A stretch of DNA of 64,000 nucleotides from Aldehydirespirator sp965203575 (GTDB lineage Bacteria; Actinomycetota; Acidimicrobiia; Acidimicrobiales; Aldehydirespiratoraceae): assembly GCA_965203575.1 (NCBI GenBank), contig OZ241894.1, positions 3,720,001-3,784,000 on the forward strand. The letters run 5' to 3'. Of this stretch, positions 8,583 through 18,400 are shown one piece after another. Each line of letters opens with the position of its first letter. Position 1 is the first letter of the stretch. The notes beneath the pieces are model-generated. The model had not been told where the DNA came from, ran no database searches, and saw only the letters and a program-made list of their open reading frames with translations. A program made the translations under genes and the position numbers.

Positions 8583-9200
8583 GTGGAAAGAACTCCGGCG
8601 CCGAGTCTGCTTCCGATCCTGCGGTCACGGCAGCAAGGCGAGTTGCTGGCGCTCCTGCTCGGCGACCCCGAACTTGAAGCCAGTCTGACCGATCTCGCCG
8701 CTCTGGTTTCCGTGCCTGTCAGTTCCGTGCATCGCGAGATCGACCGGGCCGAGTCAGCAGGTCTCGTGACCAGCCGCAAGATCGGAAACACCAGGCTCGT
8801 GCGGGCCAACACTGACAGCCCCTATTACCGCGGACTCGCAGACGTGCTGGTCAAGGCGTTCGGCCCGCCCCGAGTCCTGGCCGCAGCGCTCGCGCCCGTC
8901 GGCAACATCGACACCGCGCACATCTACGGATCCTGGGCGGCACACCTCCTCGGTGACGGAGCCGACCGTCCTGTCGGCGACATCGATGTACTCGTACTTG
9001 GATCACCCGACCGCGACGAACTGTACGCGGCGGCCTCCGCGGCCGAGCAGCGCTTGGGACGACCCGTGCAAGCCACCGTCCGGCCAGCCGACTGGATCAG
9101 CACCGGCACCGGCAACTTCCACGCCACCGTCACCCAGCGCCCGCTAGTGGAGATCGACCTCAGAACAGCTCGAACCGAGACAGGCCCCCGCTCTCGCTGA
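8583..9200 (+). CDS. HTH + MNT-type nucleotidyltransferase, convergent with HEPN gene
   Basis: The 205-residue protein combines an N-terminal winged helix (about residues 15-80, SLTDLAALVSVPVSSVHREI) with a nucleotidyltransferase domain carrying GSWAA at 116-120 and the metal-binding pair Asp133-X-Asp135 (VGDIDVLVLG). The architecture matches the MNT gene at 4117-4746. It begins with GTG and overlaps the 3' end of the opposing HEPN-like gene by 41 bp. It is probably the antitoxin of that toxin despite the unusual tail-to-tail arrangement. Confidence 0.75.
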   Translation: MERTPAPSLLPILRSRQQGELLALLLGDPELEASLTDLAALVSVPVSSVHREIDRAESAGLVTSRKIGNTRLVRANTDSPYYRGLADVLVKAFGPPRVLAAALAPVGNIDTAHIYGSWAAHLLGDGADRPVGDIDVLVLGSPDRDELYAAASAAEQRLGRPVQATVRPADWISTGTGNFHATVTQRPLVEIDLRTARTETGPRSR

Positions 9201-9657
9201 TCCGCCTCGTGCCTTCCGCCGCCGACTGTGCCGTCGAGATCGCCCACGCCGCATCGTCATGGGTGATCATGGGACCGTCCGGGTCGAAGTACTGGGCACT
9301 GTGGCGCATCCGGCGGAAATTCTCGAACGCCGGTTTCGCGAACGCCGTGATCGCGCTCGCAAACTGGGCCGAGACCGCATCCTCGACAGTCACATGCGAT
9401 CCTGCTCCCGCGGTGGGGCGAAGGCCCTGACGCAACAGCAACGACTCCGCGGCCATCCGATACGCGTCATACGCTGCGACAAAGGCACCCTCGACATCGC
9501 CACCGCCGAGACCGGCCGACGCCGTTGTGAGGCGTCGCTCGGCCCGGTCAAGCAGCCCGCCAGCAGCATCATCGGCACCCTCAGCCGCGACCTGCTCTAG
9601 TCGGCCATAGGAAACCAGATACTCAACCGTTGATCGGCCCTGTTCCCACGCAACCAC
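9160..9657 (-). CDS. HEPN-like protein opposing an MNT gene
   Basis: This 165-residue helical protein contains GAFVAAYDAYRMAAESLLLRQ and, later, FRRMRHSAQYFDP, in which Arg-rich RRMRH is a plausible HEPN ribonuclease motif of the R-X3-6-H type. The GTG at 9657 was chosen because upstream sequence in this frame is low-quality, proline/arginine-rich shadow. It converges on the MNT gene and overlaps its end. Most MNT/HEPN pairs are tandem, so this geometry is unusual. Family assignment is moderate. Confidence 0.6.
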   Translation of the reverse strand: MVAWEQGRSTVEYLVSYGRLEQVAAEGADDAAGGLLDRAERRLTTASAGLGGGDVEGAFVAAYDAYRMAAESLLLRQGLRPTAGAGSHVTVEDAVSAQFASAITAFAKPAFENFRRMRHSAQYFDPDGPMITHDDAAWAISTAQSAAEGTRRISESGGLSRFELF

Positions 9658-9676
9658 GACGGCACCGTAGCCGGGG

Positions 9677-9868
9677 TCAATTGGACCACTCGGCCAACGG
9701 CGTCGGCAGCGGCTCACCGTTGGTTCGCAGGTCGGCCACCACGTCCTGCACCAACGCACGGATGCCCTGATCGAGCTCCAGACCTCCGATCAGGAAGTAG
9801 TTGCCGTCGGCCCGGGTGAGCACCGGCACCCGGGTCCGGGACGCCAGGTCGCCGTCGTTGCGGCACAC
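9677..9868 (-). CDS. small hypothetical protein, ~63 aa
   Basis: A short frame from a GTG codon contains VPVLTRADGNYFLIGGLELD and ends PLAEWSN. It lies between the molybdopterin enzyme gene and the HEPN-like gene, 19 bp ahead of the latter. The composition looks like real protein (balanced hydrophobic and acidic residues) rather than shadow sequence, but there is no clear ribosome site and I recognise no family. It may be part of the HEPN transcript. Confidence 0.35.
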   Translation of the reverse strand: MCRNDGDLASRTRVPVLTRADGNYFLIGGLELDQGIRALVQDVVADLRTNGEPLPTPLAEWSN

Positions 9869-9890
9869 GGTGATGCCGCCGGGCGGGAAC

Positions 9891-12206
9891 TCATCGTGAG
9901 GCTCGGGCGACCGGTTCGGCGGCGACGATGGCGCGCCACACCCGCTGGGGCGTGTAGGGCATGTCGAGGTGCGTGACCCCCAGCGGCGCCAGCGCGTCGA
10001 GCACCGCCGACTGCACCGCGGGCGTGGACCCGATGGTGCCGGACTCGCCAATGCCCTTGGCGCCGAGGGGATTCAGCGGGGTGGGCGTCTCGGTGTGGTG
10101 CGTCTCGAAGCGGGGCAGCTCCGAGGCGGCCGGTATGGCGTAGTCGGCGAAGTTGGTGTTGCGGGGATTGCCGTCCTCGTCGTAGAGCGACTGCTCGTAG
10201 AGGGCCTGCGACACGCCGGTGGCGACCCCTCCGTGGACCTGCCCCTGCACCAGCATCGGGTTGAGTATCCGGCCGCAGTCGTCCACCGCGACATGGCGCA
10301 ACAGCCTCGTGTCGCCGGTGTCGGCGTCGATCTCCACCACCGCCACGTGCGCGCCGAAGGGGTAGGTGGCCTCCCCCTGGTCGAAGTCGACCTCCGCAGC
10401 CAGAGCACCGGACCCCTCGCCGCCGGATCCCGCATCTCCCGCCTCGGCGGCCGCGGCGAGTTCGGCCCAGGACACGGCCCGGGCCGGAACGCCGGCCACG
10501 GCCAGACCGCCGGGGGCGACCACGATGTCGGCCGCGTCGGCCTCCAGCAGGCTCGCGGCCAGGCGCCGGGACTGGTCGAGCACCTCGTTGGCGGCGGTCC
10601 ACACCGCGCTGCCGCCGACCTGGAGCGATCTCGACGCCACCGTTCCCTGGCCGGTGGGCACCTCGGCGGTGTCGCCGCAGATGATCCGCACCCGCTCGGG
10701 CGCGACGCCGAGGACCTCGCCCAGGATCTGGCCGAACGCGGTGACGTGGCCCTGGCCCTGCGGAGCGGTGCCCACCCGGGCGGTGACCGTGCCGTCGGCC
10801 TCGACGGTGACCGAGCCGAACTCCTGGTACAGGCCGCCCGCGGTGACCTCCACATACACCGACACGCCGATGCCCAGCAGCCAGCGGTCGCCGCGGGCGC
10901 GGCGGAGGGCCTGCTCGGCCCGCAGGTCCTCGTAGCCGGCGGCCTCCAGCGCCAGGTCGAGGCCGCGGGCGTAGTCGCCGCTGTCCATGTTGGCGCCGGT
11001 GGGGGTGGTCAGGGGGAACTCGTCGGGTGCGAGCAGGTTCCGGCGCCGCAGCTCGGCGGGGTCCATGCCCAGCTCGGCCGCGGCCAGGTCCGCGATGCGT
11101 TCCAGCGAGACGGTGGCCTCGGGTCGTCCCGCCCCGCGGAACGGGAAGATGGGCGCCTTGTTGGTGATCACCGACACGGCCTCGAAGTCGACCGCCGGGA
11201 TCCGGTAGGGGCCCGACGCCATCGTCATCGTGAAGAACGGCAGCAGCGCACCGATGCCCGGATAGGCGCCCACGTCGGCAGTGACCCTCATCCGCAGCCA
11301 GCAGAAGCGGCCGTCCCGCGTCAATCCCAGCTCTAGGTCGTGGACGTGGTCCCGGCCCTGGGTCATGTTGGTGAGGTTCTCGGTGCGGGTCTCGACCCAT
11401 CTCACCGGACGGCCCAGTCGGCGGGCCAGCCAGGCGGCCACCACGAACTCCGGGTACGCCGACCCCTTGGCGCCGAAGCCCCCGCCGACCGCCGGCGCGA
11501 TCACCCGCACCCGGTCGGGCGGTTCCTCCAGCGCGGCGGCCACGACGTCGCGGGTGTCGTGGGGCCGCTGGGTGGTGCACCACAGCGTCACACCGTCGCC
11601 TCCGTCGCCGACTCCGGGAACGGCCAGCACCGCGGACGGCTCGATGGGGGCGGCCGCCATGCGATGGTTGACGATGCGGTCCGAGACCACCAGATCGTGT
11701 CCGGTCAGCGAGTCGGCCTCCGCGTTGAGCTTCAACTCCGACGCCTGGTTCGACCCGTGCGCCTCGATCACCACCGGAGCGTCCGGCTCCAACGCCTCGA
11801 AGGGGTCAACCACGGCCGGCAGCGGCTCGTAGTCCACCTCCACCAACTCGGCCGCGTCCACCGCGGCGGCTCGAGACTCGGCCACCACAACCGCGATCGG
11901 ATCGCCCACATAGCGGGCCTTGCCGGCCAGCGGCAGCCGGCCCAGCTCCGGCGGCAGCATGATGAACTGCGGTTGGGGGCCCATGGGCAGGTCCGCGGCC
12001 GTCAGCACGTCCACTACCCCCGGCGCGGTCCCGGCAGCCGCCGTGTCGATGGCTGCGATGTCGGCGTGCGCCATCACCGACCGCACGAAGGCCAGATGGG
12101 CCATACCGGGAAGATCCATGTCGCCCACATAGCGGGCCGAGCCGGTCAGGAGGCCGAGATCCTCCCGCCTCAGCACGGCGTTGCCCATGAACGAGCCTGA
12201 AGGCAC
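9891..12206 (-). CDS. xanthine dehydrogenase-family molybdopterin-binding subunit (CoxL-like)
   Basis: This 771-residue protein has the two-part layout of molybdenum hydroxylase large subunits: an N-terminal domain with GSARYVGDMDLPGMAH and DPIAVVVAESR, then the cofactor-binding domain with PAVGGGFGAKG, PFRGAGRPEA and GAKGIGESGTIG. The active-site loop reads RGAGR rather than the AYXCSFR of true CO dehydrogenase, so it belongs to the broader form II/putative group that oxidises heterocycles or aldehydes. The FAD and 2Fe-2S subunits normally needed are not adjacent, so it looks orphaned. GTG at 12206 (GGGGGA ahead) or ATG at 12188 could be the start. Confidence 0.85.
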   Translation of the reverse strand: MPSGSFMGNAVLRREDLGLLTGSARYVGDMDLPGMAHLAFVRSVMAHADIAAIDTAAAGTAPGVVDVLTAADLPMGPQPQFIMLPPELGRLPLAGKARYVGDPIAVVVAESRAAAVDAAELVEVDYEPLPAVVDPFEALEPDAPVVIEAHGSNQASELKLNAEADSLTGHDLVVSDRIVNHRMAAAPIEPSAVLAVPGVGDGGDGVTLWCTTQRPHDTRDVVAAALEEPPDRVRVIAPAVGGGFGAKGSAYPEFVVAAWLARRLGRPVRWVETRTENLTNMTQGRDHVHDLELGLTRDGRFCWLRMRVTADVGAYPGIGALLPFFTMTMASGPYRIPAVDFEAVSVITNKAPIFPFRGAGRPEATVSLERIADLAAAELGMDPAELRRRNLLAPDEFPLTTPTGANMDSGDYARGLDLALEAAGYEDLRAEQALRRARGDRWLLGIGVSVYVEVTAGGLYQEFGSVTVEADGTVTARVGTAPQGQGHVTAFGQILGEVLGVAPERVRIICGDTAEVPTGQGTVASRSLQVGGSAVWTAANEVLDQSRRLAASLLEADAADIVVAPGGLAVAGVPARAVSWAELAAAAEAGDAGSGGEGSGALAAEVDFDQGEATYPFGAHVAVVEIDADTGDTRLLRHVAVDDCGRILNPMLVQGQVHGGVATGVSQALYEQSLYDEDGNPRNTNFADYAIPAASELPRFETHHTETPTPLNPLGAKGIGESGTIGSTPAVQSAVLDALAPLGVTHLDMPYTPQRVWRAIVAAEPVARASR

Positions 12207-12218
12207 AGCGATCCCCCG

Positions 12219-12238
12219 GTTCCCCGCAGCGGGGGAAC
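12219..12238. terminator. possible hairpin terminator
   Basis: GTTCCCC and GGGGAAC form a GC-rich stem with a short loop between the ends of the lipoprotein transcript and the start of the molybdopterin gene, both on the minus strand. There is no clear T-run, so factor-independent termination is only possible. Confidence 0.3.
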
Positions 12239-12365
12239 AGGTTAGCCCAGTCAGTTCAGCAGCCCCGCCTGTTCGGGGTGGCTGTGCCGCGGGAATGCCC
12301 TCCCGGTGGCCGCCCGCCGCCGCGCCGGCGCTGACTGCCGTCGGCGAGGCCGCTGATCGGGCCTA

Positions 12366-14162
12366 TCAGGGGGCTCCGGCGGCTGATCCGGCCCATATGA
12401 GGGGATCGGGGGCGGTCTGGTCGAGGATCATCGAGACGGCGGCGTATTCGGCCGGCGTGCCGTCGGCGAGTTGTGTGGGGATGCTGCGCACTTCGGTGTG
12501 CTCGAAGGTGGACAGCATCAGCGTCACCGGGGTCGGCTCGATCACGTCGATGACGGCTCCCGATGGGTCCACATACGCCGCGTAGACCGCCAGTTCGTCG
12601 ACGCGGGCCGCGGCGACCGCCGCGGCGAGGCGCGGGTGAGACACCGGCGCTTGATGCTCGATCTCCACCGTGACGCTGTCGTAGGGGCCCGACTCGGGGA
12701 TCTCGCCGGCGACCCAGCGGTGCTCGGGCTCGGGGTCGCGGTCGATGCTGGTCGTGTAGCGGGTGTAGTTCATGTGCAGCGAGCGGGTCACATCGATCGT
12801 CGGGGACAGGTCCGCTGACACCTCGAAGCCGATGTCTGACGGGGCCGCCGATCCCGCCCATTGCTCGATCTCGAAGGGCAGGACCTCGCCGGGCTGCACC
12901 GCCAGCGGGAACCGCCACACCCCTTCGCCGCCGGCTGGGTCCGCGGCCTCGACCACGACGTCTCGGGCCCACAGCGACCGCGACCGGTTCTGGGCCAGGC
13001 CCCGCAGCACACCGCCGGCCACGCTCACCGTCTCCGCCAGAACCTCCAGCGAGTCCACCGGCGCCCCCACCGCGAAAGCAGGCCCCGCATAGCCCATAGG
13101 ACTCTCCGGCGGCGCCGCCGAAGTGCCGCCGCCGGAGTCCCGCAGCCCGCGGTAGGCGTCCACCGCGGCGGCCGCGGACGCCTCCGCTGGGGTCGGGCCG
13201 AGGTGGGTGACATACACATAGCGGCCTGCGGCGGCCTGCGCGGCGGCGCACTCCACGCCGTCGGCCGCCCGCGCCTCGACAACAGCCTGCATGGCCCCGG
13301 CGCCGATCGCCATCGCGTGGTCGATCCCGCCCGGAGCCCACTCCGCGGGCGCGCCGCTGTAGGCCACCAGCGCCTCATGGTCGTCGCAGACGTCGAGCAC
13401 CTCGCCCACCCACCGGCCCCACCTGGGATCGGGATGGCCCCACCGCGACCACAGCCGGCCCCCCTCCCCCAGCGCAGATGACGACTCCACACCCCCACAC
13501 AGCGGCCCGGGCCAACCGCACGGACCCGCCGCGTCCAACGCCGCCACATCAGCGCCGGCATCATCACAGAGCCGGCCCGCCTTGCACCGCAACAACAAAC
13601 GACCCCCCACCACAACCCGATCCCCCACCACCCGAGCGGCCGCCGGACCGCCGTCGGCGGTGGTGCCCGGCACCCCCGCACCCAAATCCGGGACCCCTAC
13701 GCCCGGCACCCCCGCACCCAAATCCGGCACACCGGGACAATCCCCCGGCGCGCACACCCTCGCCGACCGCCCAGACAAGCCCTCACCCGCACCCAGATCA
13801 GGCACACCCCCAGACGACACCACACCCCCCACCCCCGAAACACCGCCACCATCAGACACCGCATCCACACCGCCGCCCCCACCAGACACCGCACCCGGAG
13901 CCTGCCCCGACCCCGCACCGCCGCCCCCACCAGACACCGCACCCGAACCGCCCGAAACCGCCTCGCCACTCACATCGGGCGCCTGCCCCGACCCCACACC
14001 CCCGTCCGCTCCAGACACCGCACCCGAACCGCCCGAAACCGCACCGGCGCCGGACGGCCGCGCCCCGGGCCCACCCCCACAACCACAAACCACAAGCACC
14101 GCCGCCGAGACCGCAGCCAAAAGCCTCAACAACACCCCAACCCCGCCAAGATCACCCATCAT
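12366..14162 (-). CDS. glycine-rich lipoprotein of unknown function
   Basis: The 598-residue product starts with a lipoprotein signal peptide ending LVVC (Cys26). A low-complexity region of Gly/Ser/Ala/Val follows to about residue 170, including repeats of AVSGGSG and VPDLGAG. The remainder is a folded-looking domain with several Cys residues and a beta-rich end. The ATG overlaps the stop of the prepilin-like gene as ATGA, so the two are translationally coupled. I do not recognise the C-terminal domain. Its place at the end of the toxin operon suggests a surface role, which is inference. Confidence 0.7.
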   Translation of the reverse strand: MMGDLGGVGVLLRLLAAVSAAVLVVCGCGGGPGARPSGAGAVSGGSGAVSGADGGVGSGQAPDVSGEAVSGGSGAVSGGGGGAGSGQAPGAVSGGGGGVDAVSDGGGVSGVGGVVSSGGVPDLGAGEGLSGRSARVCAPGDCPGVPDLGAGVPGVGVPDLGAGVPGTTADGGPAAARVVGDRVVVGGRLLLRCKAGRLCDDAGADVAALDAAGPCGWPGPLCGGVESSSALGEGGRLWSRWGHPDPRWGRWVGEVLDVCDDHEALVAYSGAPAEWAPGGIDHAMAIGAGAMQAVVEARAADGVECAAAQAAAGRYVYVTHLGPTPAEASAAAAVDAYRGLRDSGGGTSAAPPESPMGYAGPAFAVGAPVDSLEVLAETVSVAGGVLRGLAQNRSRSLWARDVVVEAADPAGGEGVWRFPLAVQPGEVLPFEIEQWAGSAAPSDIGFEVSADLSPTIDVTRSLHMNYTRYTTSIDRDPEPEHRWVAGEIPESGPYDSVTVEIEHQAPVSHPRLAAAVAAARVDELAVYAAYVDPSGAVIDVIEPTPVTLMLSTFEHTEVRSIPTQLADGTPAEYAAVSMILDQTAPDPLIWAGSAAGAP

Positions 14163-14677
14163 TCCAGATTGCACGCCGGCGTCACGTCCCAGCCACCGCC
14201 GGGCTGCTTCAGCGTGCCCTCGTGGACCTTCACCGTCCGCGCAATGTCCGAATAGATCACACCCAACTGGCGGCACCTCGCCCCGTAGGCGCCGTTGATA
14301 CGAACAACATCCTCCGCCGTCGCCGGCGTCTCCGCCGCCCAGCGCCGCTCCAGGTCGGTCGCCGCCAGATCAGCCGCCTGCTGACGGGCACTGTGGGACT
14401 CCACCTGCTCAGCAGTGCCGCCAACCACACCCTGCACCCCCACCACCGCCAACGCCGCCAAACCCGCCACCGCAGCCACCACCAACAACCACTCCAACGA
14501 CGTCAACCCCGCCTCGCCGCGCTCGTCGCGACACACCCGCCGAACCGACCCCCTCAGGGATAACTCACCCCCTCACCCCGCGCGCACCCCTCGGGATCCT
14601 CCGCCTCCATGCACTGCCGGCGCACATAGTCCTGATAAGGCTGATTCACACTGTTCTCATAATCCAACGGCACAACC
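14144..14677. repeat. long direct repeat, copy 1 (prepilin gene + lipoprotein 3' end)
   Basis: This block is repeated at 19531-20064 with very few differences. It carries the whole prepilin-like gene, the intergenic region and the last ~120 bp of the lipoprotein gene. Two near-identical blocks 5.4 kb apart in the same orientation flank the full-length toxin gene and could recombine to delete or duplicate it. Confidence 0.85.
14159..14536 (-). CDS. prepilin-like protein, copy 1
   Basis: This 125-residue protein has a short basic leader, a Gly10|Leu11 junction, Glu at mature position +5 (LTSLEW) and a hydrophobic helix (LLVVAAVAGLAALAVVGV), which is the type IV pilin/pseudopilin signature. The rest is a small polar domain with two cysteines. 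It would be processed by a prepilin peptidase. It lies between the toxin-linked lipoprotein and the Gly-rich lipoprotein. A second copy with an identical predicted protein lies at 19546-19923. No pilus assembly genes are in the window. Confidence 0.75.
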   Translation of the reverse strand: MCRDERGEAGLTSLEWLLVVAAVAGLAALAVVGVQGVVGGTAEQVESHSARQQAADLAATDLERRWAAETPATAEDVVRINGAYGARCRQLGVIYSDIARTVKVHEGTLKQPGGGWDVTPACNLE

Positions 14678-15420
14678 ATCTCAGGATTGTCCCGCATCCA
14701 CAAACGCAGAAACTCCAGATAATAGTCACGGCGTGTCTTCAACAACTCGTCACGATACTCACGATCCAACGAAGGATACGATGCCGCAAACTTGTGGCAC
14801 TCATGTTGGAAGTCGTCAAAATCATCCCCAGTCATGCCATACTGCTCCTGATAGGATTCGAACATCTCTGCCGAAATAAGATAGTACCCATCATCGTAGT
14901 AATATAGCCTTATGTCTGGCCACCGCGACTGTGTGCTGCACAAGTCCAGCGAGTCATAGAACGCGTCGCGGAGGAGGCTTACAGCCCGTTCAACCTTCGG
15001 CGGCATGGCCTCACTAGCCCCGAAGAACACGAGTTTGACAACCTGCTCGAAGTGGTCGCGGTCGCGCGCCTCAGGGCTGAGCGACCGGAAGTCTTCGCTC
15101 ATGACCGCCTCCTCTTCAGCCGCTCGACGCTCCTCGAATGTCCGGTAGCGCGCCAGAGCCGAGCCGAACCGGTTGGAGATATACTCGTTCACAAGATGAT
15201 CTACACCGATCTCCTCCTCCGTGTACCCGCCAAACTTCACACCTTGCGTGCTGCCAGCAGTGCCTTGGGCCTCTGGTGATGCTGACACTCCTTCTGTCGG
15301 ACTGTTCGCATCGCTGCATGACACTGCCAACACGACAACCAACCCGACCAGCACAGTCCATATCCACAGCCATCTTGACGGCGATCGAAGCGCTCTAGAA
15401 TGCACAGCACTATACCTCAT
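14554..15420 (-). CDS. toxin-linked lipoprotein, candidate immunity protein
   Basis: The 288-residue product starts with MRYSAVHSR, then a hydrophobic stretch and a lipobox ending LAVSC, so it should be lipid-anchored outside the membrane. The chosen ATG lies inside the 3' end of the PLA2-toxin gene (11 bp overlap), implying coupled translation. The C-terminal ~100 residues (KFAASYP, EYRDELLKTRRDYYLEFLRL, RRQCMEAEDP) are nearly identical in the lipoproteins at 22907 and 24633 and recognisable at 20137, while the middle parts differ. A variable lipoprotein directly downstream of each variable toxin domain is the pattern expected for membrane-acting toxin immunity. That function is inferred. 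Confidence 0.7.
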   Translation of the reverse strand: MRYSAVHSRALRSPSRWLWIWTVLVGLVVVLAVSCSDANSPTEGVSASPEAQGTAGSTQGVKFGGYTEEEIGVDHLVNEYISNRFGSALARYRTFEERRAAEEEAVMSEDFRSLSPEARDRDHFEQVVKLVFFGASEAMPPKVERAVSLLRDAFYDSLDLCSTQSRWPDIRLYYYDDGYYLISAEMFESYQEQYGMTGDDFDDFQHECHKFAASYPSLDREYRDELLKTRRDYYLEFLRLWMRDNPEMVVPLDYENSVNQPYQDYVRRQCMEAEDPEGCARGEGVSYP

Positions 15421-18400
15421 CGGTACCGTAGCTGATTCGGGACATCGGGTATAACCGCACTCCAAGCTTCATAGCATCGGCAACCTCCCTGCATTTCTCC
15501 ACATCAGCATCCTCAAGGGTCCACGTATAGTGTTTATGGGTCACTGGTGTGCGGCCTTTATTGGCTTCACATAGGCGTTTGAGGTCCTCGTTGAATCTGT
15601 CGTCTGCTTGTTTTCGTGTGGTCTCGTTCCATGCGCCTGCGTGTTGGAGGTGGTGCTCGACCCGGTAGAGGTTGCGCCAGTTGAAGTCGTGTCTCATGCA
15701 GGCGAACACGAACGACACCGTCTGGGTTCCGAACGTGGCGTGGTCGCGGATGTATTGGGCCAGGTCCACCAGTCGGGGAGTCATGTACAGCGCGCTTTCT
15801 CCGTATTCGCTGAGGATCAGGGCGTTGATCCCTGATTCGAGGCCTTGGACCAACTCCTGGGGGATGCTGCATCTGTCGGTGATGAACGGCAGCCACGGAT
15901 ACTTTGCGCTGGGCGGGTCGAACGGATCGTTGAGATCGGTGGGGCAGGCGGAGTCGGCGCCGTAGCAGATGCTCCCTCTGGCGTCGAGGAACTTCTCGAG
16001 GGTCAACCCGCCAGAGACGGTCTTGCCGACCTCCTTGACATCGCGGTGGACCTTGACGGCTCGGGGGAATGTCACGGCCAGCTCGAACTTGCCCTCGCCG
16101 GCGGTGCTTTGGGTGGGGGCGACCTCTATGAGGTAGTCGCCGCCAGGCAGCGCCCGCGTGATGACGGGATCGGCACCCTGGCGCGCCATCGCTGACGCGA
16201 CGCGCTGCGCCCGGCGCTGTGCCCTTCCGGGCCCCGCCGGCGCAGCATCCCCAGAGTGGAGCTTCCACAGCGTCACCGACGGCGTCCCCCCTGAGCCCAC
16301 GAGCGGCGGCGGCTTCCGACCGGGCCGCGACACAGCTGTGAGGACCGGCTTGAGGGCGATGGTTCCCGACAGCGTTTCCGCGGTGTGGTAGGGCACCGAG
16401 AACGACCAGTACGCCGCGCTGCGGCCGCTCTGGCTCAGCGACGTGCAGCCGGGCCCCGCCTCGTCGCCGTAGGAGTCGAACATCGCCCCAACGGAGAGCC
16501 GCCCCCACCATGTGCGGCCCCGGTCATTCAGAGCGGTCGCCGCACAGCCGGCGGGCATCGTCTCCAGCGGCACGCATCTGCGGCTGCCGTCGAAGCGGGG
16601 GGCCTTGCCTTCGGGGCATTTGGCGGTGATCTCGAAGGTGACGGTGTCGGTGCGGCTCTGGGTGAGGAGCCTCTGGGTGAAGTCCACCGCGACGGTGTAG
16701 GTGCCCGCGAGCTGAGCGGTGGCGCTGAGGGTGGCCAGCCCGCCGAACTCGGCATCGTCAGAGGCGTTGACCTTCGCCGTCAGCCCCGGCTGCGACACCG
16801 ACTTGACCGACACCGCCGCGGCCGCGGGCGAGAACGTGAAGCGCCTGCTCAACGTCTCACCCACCGTCATTGTGTAGCTGTCCTCCCGGCCCCCGACGGT
16901 GATCTCCGGGGGCACGCAGACGCGGTCGGCGCGCCGGGTGTGCAACCGGGGGCAGGCCGCCTCCACAGCGAATGTGGGCCGCTTGACGCTTCCGGGCTGC
17001 GCCAGCGCCAGAGTCACGGTGTAGCTGCCCGCATGCGTCGGGGTGCCCGCCACCCCCGCGCCGCTGCCGCTGTCGCGGAACTTGAGGCTCAGCCCCGACG
17101 GCTTTGTCGACTCCACCGACATGCCCGCGCCCGGCGGCCCGTAGGTCCAGCCCGTGCTGAACAGCTCCCCCACCACGACGTCATGGCTCCCGTCGAGGTC
17201 CTTCACCCAGCCCGGCGCCGACGCCGACAACCTCACCGTCAACGTGAAGGCTCCCGCGGTGCGCTCATCGCGGTGGGTCGTCTCGATCGTGTGAACACCC
17301 GCGGCGAGACCCCGCACCGAGACCCGCGGCGCGGCGCCGAAGTCCCCCAGAGGTTCCACGCCGCTGCCGGACGCCGGCAACAGATCCAGATAGGCCGACG
17401 CAGCGCCGTCGGGGACCAACTCCACCGCCACGTCCGCAGCAGTGTTGAGGACCAGCCTGTAGCTCATGGCGTAGTAGGGGGTCTGCGCGTCGCCGCGCTG
17501 CGACGACACGCAGCCCGCACCCCAGCGGCCCGCCACAACGACCGGCGACGCGTCCACCGCGAGATCCTGGCTGCATGAGGGATCCAGCACCTTGAAGACC
17601 GCCCGTGCGGTGCTGCGCTTGAGCCGCGAATGGGTGCAATGCACATACACCTTGATGTCGTCGACAGCCCTCGCTCTGACCGTCACGGTGCGCACCGCGC
17701 CGGTTCGGGGGCTGACCGAGGCCTCGTTGTTGGTCCTGCCCAGCAGCAGGGCGCGGCATGAGGCGTCCGCGGGCGTGACCGTGAACGATGCCGTCATCGT
17801 GCCCGGCCCTGTGCGAGAGCCGCCCACATAGCCATCGATCTGCACCCTCTCAAGCCGCGCATGATCCCCATGGCAGCCCGTCGGCGCCGAACCACCGCCG
17901 TGCGCGTCACGATGAGCCTGCGTGCTCTTCACCCACACCGGATGCACACCAGACCCGAAATCAGGATTGTGAGCATGCTCACCGTCCGCGCAGCGCGGCG
18001 GCGCCGTGGTCGTCGTCGGCGTGACCGGCTCAGGCGGCGCCGTGGTCGTCGTCGGCGTGACCGGCTCAGGCGGCGCCGTGGTCGTCGTCGGCGTGACCGG
18101 CTCAGGCGGCGCCGTGGTCGTCGTCGGCGTGACCGGCTCAGGCGGCGCCGTGGTCGTCGTCGGCGTGGCCGGCTCAGGCGGCGCCGTGGTCGTCGTCGGC
18201 GTGGCCGGCTCGGGCGGAGTCGTTGGGGTTGTGGGTGTGAGGGTGCAGTAGCGGGCGCCTCGGAAGTTGCGCAGGTCGTAGCCGGAATCGCAGTAGTAGG
18301 TCCTGTTGGGTGCCCGGGTGGCAGTCACAATGCGGCAGATGGACCCGGCCCGGGTCCAGCCGGCCCGGCATCCGGTGACTGTGTCGGGGGCCTGGGAGCG

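Noticed and set aside
9891..12206. Reading the molybdopterin enzyme as an aerobic CO dehydrogenase
   Set aside because: The active-site loop is RGAGR, not AYXCSFR, and no small or medium subunit genes adjoin.
12259..12284. Second GC-rich hairpin upstream of the molybdopterin gene
   Set aside because: The stem needs a bulge and has no T-run, so it is not distinguishable from chance in such GC-rich DNA.
13478..14563. Pro/His/Arg-rich plus-strand frame
   Set aside because: It is antisense to the Gly-rich lipoprotein and prepilin genes and is a by-product of their low-complexity coding.
17997..18215. Regularly spaced 36-bp repeats resembling a CRISPR array
   Set aside because: Units are directly adjacent without spacers and encode an in-frame Thr/Pro linker.
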